From assembly GCA_016207865.1 (NCBI GenBank), contig JACQZD010000209.1:1-7963 (forward strand): DNA of 7,963 nucleotides, given 5' to 3'. This DNA is from Nitrospirota bacterium (GTDB lineage Bacteria; Nitrospirota; Thermodesulfovibrionia; UBA6902; DSMQ01). Position numbers and translations under genes: made by a program. This document shows, piece after piece, positions 1 through 4,655 of this stretch. The notes beneath the pieces are model-generated. The model made no database searches. It was not told the origin of the DNA and worked only from the letters and a program-made list of their open reading frames with translations. How positions within the stretch are numbered: the first letter of the stretch is position 1; each line of letters begins with the position of its first letter.

Positions 1-1
1 C

Positions 2-1183
2 GATGTAGGCTGCGGTAAGACTGTTATTGCTTTGGCTTCCATGCTGACTGCCGTGGAATCCGGCTATCAGGCATGCCTTATGGCTCCGACTGAAATTCTT
101 GCGGAACAGCATTTTATAAATATACATAAAATGATTGAGCCACTCGGCATAAAGTCTGCGCTTCTGACCTCAAGCACTAAATCAGGTCCTTTTTACGATA
201 TTTCAGCCGGAGCCACGCAGATTGTCATAGGCACCCATTCGCTTATTCAGGAGCGTGTGACATTTAAAAACCTCGGGCTCGCAATAATTGACGAACAGCA
301 TAAATTCGGCGTGGTCCAGAGGGCCAGCCTCCGAAAAAAGGGGTTTAACCCTGACATCATTATCATGACTGCAACGCCGATTCCGAGAACGCTTGCGCTT
401 ACATTATACGGAGACCTTGATATATCTGTGATAGACGAACTCCCGTCAGGCAGGAAACCGGTTATTACAAAGGTCTTTTTCCCGGGACAGAAAGAGCAGA
501 TTTATTCCCGTATAAACACAGAGCTTGCCAAGGGACGGCAGGTTTATATAGTGTATCCGCTGATTGAGGAGTCGGAAAAACTTGACCTTAAAAGCGCCAT
601 TGACGGCGCTGAGGCATTTAAAAAAATTTTTCCGGACAGAAAAATAGGGCTTATCCACGGAAGGATAAAACAGGAGGAGCGGGAAGGCCTTATGGCTTCT
701 TTTAAGTCCGGGGACATTGATATGCTTCTATCCACTACGGTAATAGAGGTCGGCGTGGATGTGCCTAATGCAGCTCTTATGCTTATTGTGCACGCGGAAA
801 GGTTCGGGCTTGCACAGCTTCACCAGTTGAGGGGAAGGATAGGCAGGGGCCGTTATGAATCCTGCTGCCTGCTGATGGCATATCCGCCGTTTAGCGAAGA
901 TGCAAAGAGGCGGCTCAAGGTGATGGAGTCAACAGGCGACGGTTTTAAGATTGCCGAAGAAGACCTCTTAATCAGGGGGCCCGGGGAATTTTTCGGGACA
1001 AAACAGTCAGGGCTGCCCGATTTAAAGATTGCCAGCATAATAAGGGATATTGCCATTCTTGAGGCCTCAAGGAAAGAGGCCTTTGCACTTGCTGATTCTG
1101 ACCCGTATTTAAAAAATTATCCATTGCTTAAAGAGAGACTGCGGGGGAAGTGGGCTGATAAACTGGAGATGGTGAAAAGTTGA
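2..1183 (+). CDS. recG: ATP-dependent DNA helicase RecG, C-terminal part (5' partial)
   Basis: RecG is a superfamily 2 DNA translocase that remodels stalled replication forks and Holliday junctions. The reading frame is open from the first complete codon of the window, so the N-terminal wedge domain and the start lie outside; 393 residues remain of a protein usually near 700-800. The window begins inside the Walker A motif (DVGCGKT, with Cys where Ser is common). Then follow APTEILAEQH (motif Ia), IGTHSLIQ, the DEQH box at fragment residues 97-100 (DEQHKFGV), MTATPIPRTLALTLYGD (motif III), VIEVGVDVPNA (motif V), QLRGRIGRG (motif VI) and the RecG-typical tail with RGPGEFFGTKQSGLPD. Motif order and tail identify RecG rather than Mfd or PriA. 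The stop codon lies within a 7-bp tandem repeat, and no terminator follows directly. The codon at 32-34 is an internal TTG and should not be taken as the start. Confidence 0.97.
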   Translation, partial: DVGCGKTVIALASMLTAVESGYQACLMAPTEILAEQHFINIHKMIEPLGIKSALLTSSTKSGPFYDISAGATQIVIGTHSLIQERVTFKNLGLAIIDEQHKFGVVQRASLRKKGFNPDIIIMTATPIPRTLALTLYGDLDISVIDELPSGRKPVITKVFFPGQKEQIYSRINTELAKGRQVYIVYPLIEESEKLDLKSAIDGAEAFKKIFPDRKIGLIHGRIKQEEREGLMASFKSGDIDMLLSTTVIEVGVDVPNAALMLIVHAERFGLAQLHQLRGRIGRGRYESCCLLMAYPPFSEDAKRRLKVMESTGDGFKIAEEDLLIRGPGEFFGTKQSGLPDLKIASIIRDIAILEASRKEAFALADSDPYLKNYPLLKERLRGKWADKLEMVKS

Positions 1184-1214
1184 GAAGGGTGAAGGATGAG
1201 GGTTGAAGGATAAA
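1173..1214. repeat. 7-bp tandem repeat overlapping the recG stop
   Basis: About five degenerate heptamers run head to tail: TTGAGAA (1180-1186), GGGTGAA, GGATGAG, GGTTGAA and GGATAAA (ending 1214), preceded in phase by TGAAAAG. The consensus is GGNTGAA (reverse complement TTCANCC). The recG stop TGA at 1181-1183 lies inside the array, so the last residues of RecG are partly encoded by repeat sequence. It resembles the TTMACTT heptamers at 1391-1418 and 3129-3177. Confidence 0.6.
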
Positions 1215-1220
1215 AGCTGG

Positions 1221-1260
1221 ACCATAACGGCATGTATGTTTGAAAAACTTTAAGTTATTC
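1221..1260 (+). repeat. dispersed repeat, copy 1 (solitary)
   Basis: This copy contains ATAACGGCATGTATG followed by the 14-mer TGAAAAACTTTAAG (1241-1254). The 14-mer is identical at 3538-3551, and a one-mismatch form lies on the minus strand at about 4595-4608. The ATAACGGCAT flank is shared with the 4594-4626 copy, so homology extends well past the 14-mer. It is non-coding and of unknown function. Confidence 0.6.
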
Positions 1261-1272
1261 TATATGTATTGT

Positions 1273-1361
1273 TGTAGCCGCAGGCTTCAGCCTGCGTTAA
1301 ACATACTTGAGACTCTGAATATATCAGATAATTACAACGCAGACTAAAGTCTGCGGCTACA
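1273..1361. repeat. REP/BIME-like pair of inverted palindromes
   Basis: Two 26-nt arms (1273-1298 and 1336-1361) are inverted relative to each other around a 37-nt centre. Each arm carries GTAG (CTAC on the other strand) beside a perfect 8-bp hairpin: CGCAGGCT-TC-AGCCTGCG on the left, CGCAGACT-AA-AGTCTGCG on the right. The arms differ at two stem pairs, both compensated (G-C against A-T), plus one loop base. A GTAG tetranucleotide 5' to a palindrome is the hallmark of REP sequences mobilised by Y1 transposases (RAYT/TnpA-REP). No such transposase is in the window. It could also act as a transcription attenuator behind recG. Confidence 0.75.
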
Positions 1362-1390
1362 TTTTTTACCAATAAATTTGGAGAAGCACC

Positions 1391-1418
1391 TTAATTTTTC
1401 ACTTTTAATTTTTTAAAA
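1391..1418. repeat. 7-bp tandem repeat (TTMACTT type) before the 104-aa gene
   Basis: Three consecutive heptamers, TTAATTT, TTCACTT and TTAATTT, are followed by the degenerate TTTAAAA. They belong to the same family as the better-preserved array inside amrS (3129-3177). The array ends 2 nt before the GGGGG Shine-Dalgarno sequence of the downstream gene, so it forms part of that gene's leader or promoter region. Confidence 0.55.
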
Positions 1419-1427
1419 GGGGGTTTT

Positions 1428-1742
1428 ATGATTGACAGGGTAAGGAAAAACCTTAATGAAGGCGTAAAGAGTATAAAATGGGTTGCTACTTTTCTTGCCG
1501 ACAGGCTGAAGGCTGAGACCTCTATGGCGCAGTTATTGTACGCAAGCAGTAAGCTTGAGGGAAAGGTTGATGAACTTTGCAGGGATATCGGCAGGAGGGT
1601 GCTGGAGCTGAAAGAAAAAGAGGAAAAGGCAGTGCTTAAGGATTTTATCATCCTCCAGTCAATTGAGGAGATAAAAAAACTCAGGGAACAGATAGATGAT
1701 TATAAAAGCAGGGCTCATGAGTTGAGCAAGCCGCAGGAATGA
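1428..1742 (+). CDS. conserved-looking small helical protein of unknown function, 104 aa
   Basis: I do not recognise a family. The start is ATG with a purine-rich ribosome site (AAAAGGGGG, ending 5 nt upstream); the product is 104 residues. It is highly charged, has no signal peptide or membrane segment, and looks almost entirely alpha-helical. The second half (about residues 55-100, from VLELKEKEEKAVLKDF to KKLREQIDDYKSR) has the spacing of hydrophobic and charged residues expected of a coiled coil. A single Cys sits near residue 51. It follows recG on the same strand after a 244-nt repeat-rich gap, so co-transcription is uncertain. Its stop is 8 nt from the stop of the convergent DtxR-type gene. 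Codon usage and the good ribosome site support a real gene; function cannot be assigned. Confidence 0.8.
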   Translation: MIDRVRKNLNEGVKSIKWVATFLADRLKAETSMAQLLYASSKLEGKVDELCRDIGRRVLELKEKEEKAVLKDFIILQSIEEIKKLREQIDDYKSRAHELSKPQE

Positions 1743-1751
1743 AGTGCGGCT
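1729..1751. other. hairpin at the convergent gene ends
   Basis: AGCCGCA (1729-1735) and TGCGGCT (1745-1751) form a perfect 7-bp stem with a 9-nt loop spanning both stop codons of the convergent pair. A second small palindrome, TCAGG-TTTT-CCTGA, follows at 1751-1764. Neither strand shows a proper U-tract (only TTTT on the plus side). This may be a weak bidirectional terminator or may be incidental. Confidence 0.3.
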
Positions 1752-2407
1752 CAGGTTTTCCTGACGTAAATCTCCTCTGCAATCGGCGAGTCTATAGCTA
1801 ATGTCGTTTCCTCTATCTCCAGCACAAACGGCGGTCCTTTTTGTTTTAATCTGATAATACTGCCTGGCACTATCCCCAGAGATGCAAGACGCTCAAGCCT
1901 TAAGCTTTTATCTTTTTTGGAAAGTGTTATGTAAACAATCCTTGCCTCAGAGCCGACCTCAAGTTCTTTTAACTGGATGACAAGCGGTTTTACCTCCCGG
2001 CTGTATTTAAAACAGCATTCTCCCTTTGGAATCGGTTTGCCGTGCGGGCATGTCGGAGGGTGTCCCAAAAAGGCGCATACGCTGTCAGTGACTGCCGGCG
2101 AAAGAAAATGCTCAACCTCGCAGGCTGTGTGTTCGCTTTCTTCCATGCTTACTTCAAGGACGTCATGAAAAAGCCTTTCCGCAAGGCGGTGTCTTCTTGT
2201 TAAATCACTGGCCCGGCTCTCGCCCTTTTCCTTTAGCTCAATCATGTCTCCGGAGACGTTTATCAAATCAGCCTTTTCCATTTTTCTGATGACTTCAGGC
2301 GTTTTTTTGTCCTCAAGATTTTTGATGACATCGGAGTAACTCTTTGAGCCTTTCTCCCTTAAGGACCATAAGAGCTCAAGTATTTCATCTGTCAGTTTCT
2401 TGCTCAT
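1751..2407 (-). CDS. DtxR/MntR-family metal-dependent transcriptional repressor with FeoA-like C-terminal domain
   Basis: This is a 218-residue cytoplasmic regulator that, by family, binds Fe2+ or Mn2+ and represses metal-uptake genes. Residues 1-65 form a winged helix. Residues 70-115 form the metal-binding and dimerisation region: RRHRLAERLF supplies the ancillary-site His73 and Glu77, and ACEVEHFLS supplies Cys96, Glu99 and His100, equivalent to the DtxR ACRWEH primary-site ligands. Residues 117-133 carry a Cys/His-rich stretch (PPTCPHGKPIPKGECC), a possible extra metal site. Residues 150-216 form an SH3-like FeoA domain (LERLASLGIVPGSIIRLKQKG). The ATG is preceded by AAAGGGG 8 nt upstream. 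It starts 22 nt after amrS ends, so the two are probably co-transcribed. Whether iron or manganese is the effector cannot be told from sequence. Confidence 0.9.
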   Translation of the reverse strand: MSKKLTDEILELLWSLREKGSKSYSDVIKNLEDKKTPEVIRKMEKADLINVSGDMIELKEKGESRASDLTRRHRLAERLFHDVLEVSMEESEHTACEVEHFLSPAVTDSVCAFLGHPPTCPHGKPIPKGECCFKYSREVKPLVIQLKELEVGSEARIVYITLSKKDKSLRLERLASLGIVPGSIIRLKQKGPPFVLEIEETTLAIDSPIAEEIYVRKT

Positions 2408-2429
2408 GTATTATCCCCTTTACGAAAGT

Positions 2430-3476
2430 TTACCAGACGCCTTCAATCTTTGTCTTGCATTTAAAGCACGCGCCGTTTTTCATCTTATTTTCTTTAATAT
2501 TAAACCCAAGGCGTTCAATAAGCAATTCTTTACAGGACGGGCAATAGGTATTTTCTCCTCCTTCGCCCGGCACATTCCCTTCATATACATATTTAAGTCC
2601 GGCTTCAAAACCTATCTTTCTTGCCAGCCTGAGCGTTTCTACCGGAGTCCGCGGCTTATCAAGCATCTTGTATGTGGGATAAAACTGGCTCACATGCCAT
2701 GGGATTGATGCGTCAACGGACTTGATGAACCCTGCTATCCACGTTAATGTTTCTTCAGAATCATTATGCCCCGGAATGATAAGCGTGGTTATCTCAACCC
2801 AAATGCCTGAGTCTTTCATTAATTTTATTGTATCAAGTACAGGCTGAAGCTTTGCGCCGCATATTTTTTTATAGAATTCATCATTGCCTTTAAGGTCAAT
2901 ATTATCCGCATCAAGATAAGGGGCGATGGCCCTGGCCGCTTCCACGCCTGTATAGCCGTTGCTTACAAAGACATTTTTAATTCCTTTTTCATGCGCAATT
3001 CTGGCGCAGTCATATGCAAACTCAAAAAATATTGTAGGCTCCGTATAGGTATATGAAATGCTTTTACAGCCTGATGCCTCTGCCATAGCAACAATCTGTT
3101 CAGGGGTTGCATTGTCTCCGGGCATTTCGTATTTTTTATTTTTTAACTTTTCACTCTTCACTTTTAACTCATAACTTTCTTTAGGATACTGTGAAATATC
3201 ATAGTTCTGGCAGTGCATGCATCTGAAATTACATCCGACTGTTGCGATTGAAAAAGACTTTGAGGCCGGGTGAAAGTGGAACAGAGGTTTTTTCTCAATA
3301 GGGTCTATGTTCATTGAAATGATTTTTCCGTAGACCAGGCTGTAAAGCAAGCCTTCTTTATTTTCCCTGACGCCGCATATGCCGCGCCTGCCGTCAGATA
3401 TAACGCAGTGATGGGCGCAGAGAAAACACTGCACTTTCCCGTCTTCAAGTTTCCTGAAAAACATTGCCTCTTGCAT
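2430..3476 (-). CDS. amrS: AmmeMemoRadiSam system radical SAM enzyme
   Basis: A COG1180/PflA-like radical SAM protein of 348 residues with the AmrS signature. N-terminal cysteines are in CFLCAHHC (C17, C20, C24) and ICGVREN (C34); next comes DPIEKKPLFHFHP, then the [4Fe-4S]-binding CNFRCMHC (C82, C86, C89), YTYTEPTIFFE and VFVSNGY. A C-terminal zinc-ribbon-like pair follows (YCPSCKE ... CFKCKTK). The family is tied to AmrA and the Memo-like AmrB by phylogenetic profile; its reaction is unsettled. I chose the ATG at 3474-3476 because MQEAMFFRKLEDGKVQC matches the usual family N-terminus. The frame stays open to an ATG at 3567-3569, but those 31 extra codons are translated repeat sequence. Residues 101-117 are an unusual Lys-rich insertion encoded by a 7-bp tandem repeat. 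A DtxR-type gene follows 22 nt downstream. Confidence 0.93.
   Translation of the reverse strand: MQEAMFFRKLEDGKVQCFLCAHHCVISDGRRGICGVRENKEGLLYSLVYGKIISMNIDPIEKKPLFHFHPASKSFSIATVGCNFRCMHCQNYDISQYPKESYELKVKSEKLKNKKYEMPGDNATPEQIVAMAEASGCKSISYTYTEPTIFFEFAYDCARIAHEKGIKNVFVSNGYTGVEAARAIAPYLDADNIDLKGNDEFYKKICGAKLQPVLDTIKLMKDSGIWVEITTLIIPGHNDSEETLTWIAGFIKSVDASIPWHVSQFYPTYKMLDKPRTPVETLRLARKIGFEAGLKYVYEGNVPGEGGENTYCPSCKELLIERLGFNIKENKMKNGACFKCKTKIEGVW
3129..3177. repeat. 7-bp tandem repeat (TTMACTT type) inserted inside amrS
   Basis: On the plus strand, heptamers TTAACTT (3143-3149), TTCACTC, TTCACTT, TTAACTC and ATAACTT (ending 3177) run head to tail, with two more degraded units to 3129. They encode the Lys-rich AmrS segment 101-117. 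Three heptamers equal seven codons, so the peptide repeats every seven residues (SYELKVK, SEKLKNK). Confidence 0.7.
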
Positions 3477-3483
3477 AGGTAAT

Positions 3484-3489
3484 ATTATA
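3484..3489 (-). promoter_or_regulatory. putative extended -10 of amrS
   Basis: The minus strand reads TGATATAAT: a perfect TATAAT with the TGn extension, ending 7 nt before the chosen ATG. No good -35 at 16-18 nt is present (TTGTAT occurs at a 15-nt spacer) and no Shine-Dalgarno sequence precedes the ATG. If used, transcription would start at or next to the ATG, giving a leaderless message. The box abuts the 8-bp direct repeat of the adjacent inverted-repeat element. Confidence 0.4.
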
Positions 3490-3519
3490 TCACACGGATG
3501 CACGATACAAGATTTATAA

Positions 3520-3556
3520 GACAACAGTATATGTGTCTGAAAAACTTTAAGGCAAC
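3520..3556 (+). repeat. dispersed repeat, copy 2 (left arm of the inverted-repeat element)
   Basis: This arm contains TATATGTGTC followed by TGAAAAACTTTAAG (3538-3551) and GCAACAC. The 14-mer is identical to the one at 1241-1254, and the GCAACAC flank is also found beside the copy downstream of lpxC. Confidence 0.6.
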
Positions 3557-3638
3557 ACATTAACGTCATGCTGCCTCTTGTAAATAGTTCAAAGGTAAAT
3601 ACTTAAAACTTTTTGCAGCATGACTTTTAATAATCACT

Positions 3639-3678
3639 GTTGCTTTCTTAAAGTTTTAAAGATATATATGCTGTTGTC
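3639..3678 (-). repeat. dispersed repeat, copy 3 (right arm of the inverted-repeat element)
   Basis: Read on the minus strand this arm is GACAACAGCATATATATC, then TTTAAAACTTTAAG and AAAGCAAC. It aligns to the left arm (3520-3556) with a few mismatches and about a 3-nt length difference. Confidence 0.55.
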
Positions 3679-3710
3679 CTGTCCCCTGTATCTTGCATCT
3701 TGTATCACAC

Positions 3711-3860
3711 ATCTGTTTTTATGACTGTTCACTTTTTAGCAACAAAAGTATCCCTATCGGCAACAACTGAATTGTTTACAAAAAGTGTTTATTTATTTAT
3801 TTTTGCATTTTTTTCTTGACAATGTAAAAATAATGTTATATAAATAATAGTAGAGAAAGA
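3711..3860. promoter_or_regulatory. promoter and AT-rich upstream region of the regulator gene
   Basis: A perfect -35 TTGACA (3816-3821) is followed after 17 nt by TATAAA (3839-3844). A T-rich tract of TTTA repeats (about 3788-3814) lies immediately upstream and could act as an UP element or an intrinsically curved segment. Predicted transcription start is near 3851, giving a leader of only about 10 nt with a weak purine-rich ribosome site (AGAGAAAG). No other gene is seen in 3711-3815. Confidence 0.75.
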
Positions 3861-4406
3861 ATGTTAGAGAAACTTTTTACATCAGGAATAAGGGCAGATA
3901 TTATGTCGTTGCTTTTTAACAGTCCTGAAGAAAAATTTTATGTAAGGGAGATTGCAAGGCTGGTAAGAAAAAATCCGTCAGGCGTTAAGAGAGAGCTGGA
4001 CAAGCTGGAAGAGATGGGGCTTGTTACGAGCGAAAAGGAAGGCAATCTAAAATATTTTAAGGTCAACAAAGACTCTCCTCCTTTTCCGGAGCTGAAAGGA
4101 TTGATTGCAAAGTCCCTCGGGCTTCCCGGAGCCCTTAAATCAACACTCAGAGTTTCCTCGGTAAAGACTGCTTTTATTTACGGGCCTTATGCGGAAGGCC
4201 CGGATGTCCCCTCAATAAATCTGTTTATTGTCTGTGATTCAAATAATCTAAAGAATAACCTCAGCGAGGTTGAAAAACGTTTTGGCAGGGAATTGCACTA
4301 TACCGTTATGAATGAAATGGACTACAGGACGAAGAAAAGAAAAGGTGATGCGCGCTTAAAAAAGCTTTTGAACGCAAAAAAAATTTTATTACTCGGAAGA
4401 TTATAG
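3861..4406 (+). CDS. winged-helix regulator fused to a degenerate nucleotidyltransferase-fold domain
   Basis: A 181-residue protein. Residues 1-70 are an ArsR-like winged helix: ADIMSLLFNSPEEKFYVREIARLV, then the recognition region PSGVKRELDKLEEMGLV and the wing EGNLKYFKVN. After a linker, residues 100-180 align in pattern with the small nucleotidyltransferase (MNT-like) domain that often follows such HTHs. The usual GS...DxDL active site reads GP (108-109) and S118-I119-N120-L, so both catalytic aspartates and the serine are missing; the fold may now be a sensor or dimerisation module. I chose the first ATG because it directly follows a good promoter. A basic micropeptide gene lies 43 nt downstream, before a terminator, suggesting a two-gene unit and possibly autoregulation. 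Target and ligand are unknown. Confidence 0.82.
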   Translation: MLEKLFTSGIRADIMSLLFNSPEEKFYVREIARLVRKNPSGVKRELDKLEEMGLVTSEKEGNLKYFKVNKDSPPFPELKGLIAKSLGLPGALKSTLRVSSVKTAFIYGPYAEGPDVPSINLFIVCDSNNLKNNLSEVEKRFGRELHYTVMNEMDYRTKKRKGDARLKKLLNAKKILLLGRL

Positions 4407-4412
4407 ATTTAT

Positions 4413-4443
4413 CCCGGTAACCCCGGGGTATGAAAGGGGGTGA
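4413..4443 (+). promoter_or_regulatory. GC-rich palindrome and strong Shine-Dalgarno before the micropeptide
   Basis: The perfect palindrome ACCCCGGGGT (4420-4429) lies between the regulator stop and the ribosome site AAAGGGGGTGA (4433-4443), which is 6 nt from the ATG. In RNA, ACCCC (4420-4424) can pair with GGGGT (4437-4441) and mask the ribosome site. Alternatively CCCGG (4413-4417) can pair with CCGGG (4423-4427) and leave it free. The pairings are mutually exclusive, so it could be an operator, a translational switch, or neither. Confidence 0.4.
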
Positions 4444-4449
4444 GTAGGA

Positions 4450-4509
4450 ATGGCCGCCAAGAAGAAAGCTGCTGCTAAGAAGAAAACAGCAAAGAAGAAG
4501 AAAAAATAA
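4450..4509 (+). CDS. 19-residue Lys/Ala-rich micropeptide (histone H1 tail-like)
   Basis: ATG to TAA encodes 19 residues: Met, Ala-Ala, then blocks AKKKAA, AKKKTA and KKKKK. It has eleven lysines and no acidic residue. The ribosome site AAAGGGGGTGA at 6-nt spacing is among the best in the window, and a strong terminator follows 22 nt after the stop. Lys uses both AAG and AAA and Ala uses GCC, GCT and GCA, so the peptide pattern is not simply a DNA repeat. The composition resembles histone H1 tails and bacterial AlgP/Hc-like DNA-binding tails, suggesting nucleic-acid binding. It could instead be a leader peptide or the remnant tail of a larger gene, although no upstream open frame suggests that. 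It shares strand and terminator with the preceding regulator. Confidence 0.6.
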   Translation: MAAKKKAAAKKKTAKKKKK

Positions 4510-4531
4510 CTTTTGTAGTTGAGTTGTTTTT

Positions 4532-4579
4532 AGGGCAGCTGCATCCTGAAATAACAGGATGCAGCTGCCCTTCTTTTTT
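4532..4579 (+). terminator. strong rho-independent terminator
   Basis: A perfect 17-bp stem, AGGGCAGCTGCATCCTG (4532-4548) with its complement at 4555-4571, has the 6-nt loop AAATAA and is followed by TTCTTTTTT. It terminates the plus-strand regulator-micropeptide unit. On the minus strand the stem is followed by A residues rather than U, so it should not terminate lpxC transcripts. Confidence 0.93.
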
Positions 4580-4593
4580 GATTAGGGTGTTGC

Positions 4594-4626
4594 CCTTAAA
4601 GTTTCTCAGGCACATATGCCGTTATT
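4594..4626 (-). repeat. dispersed repeat, copy 4 (downstream of lpxC)
   Basis: Read on the minus strand: ATAACGGCATATGTGCC, then TGAGAAACTTTAAG and GGCAACACC. It joins features of the other copies: ATAACGGCAT as at 1224-1233, the CTTTAAG core, and GGCAACAC as at 3551-3558. It lies between the terminator and the lpxC stop. Confidence 0.55.
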
Positions 4627-4655
4627 GAGTTGGAATTTGGCGGAATGGTTTATAG

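Larger units (their letters stand above)
3488..3710. mobile_element. MITE-like inverted-repeat element flanked by an 8-bp direct repeat
   Basis: TATCACAC occurs directly repeated at 3488-3495 and 3703-3710, as a target duplication would. Between them lie long imperfect inverted repeats. The outer segments are GATGCACGATACA (left) and GATGCAAGATACA (right, reverse complement). The middle arms 3520-3556 and 3639-3678 both begin GACAACAG and contain the dispersed-repeat core. The inner stem GTCATGCTGC (3565-3574) pairs exactly with GCAGCATGAC (3615-3624) around a 40-nt centre. There is no coding capacity. It sits directly upstream of amrS. Confidence 0.6.

Noticed and set aside
32..34. recG start at an internal TTG
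   Set aside because: The frame is open upstream and already encodes the Walker A motif at residue 1 of the window, so the gene is truncated by the window edge.
1173..1418. CRISPR array near the repeats after recG
   Set aside because: There are no equal-length repeats with unique spacers; the elements are one palindrome pair and 7-bp tandem units without spacers.
1391..1651. minus-strand Ser/Phe-rich open frame opposite the 104-aa gene
   Set aside because: The composition is typical of antisense translation of a Lys/Glu-rich helical gene; the sense gene has the ribosome site.
3477..3569. 31-codon N-terminal extension of AmrS from the ATG at 3567-3569
   Set aside because: The extra codons are translated from the inverted-repeat element, have no ribosome site and do not resemble the family N-terminus; homology begins at MQEAMFFRKLEDG.
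4532..4571. a small RNA or attenuator made of the long hairpin
   Set aside because: A perfect stem followed directly by a U-tract after the last plus-strand gene is fully explained as a terminator; no separate promoter was seen for it.
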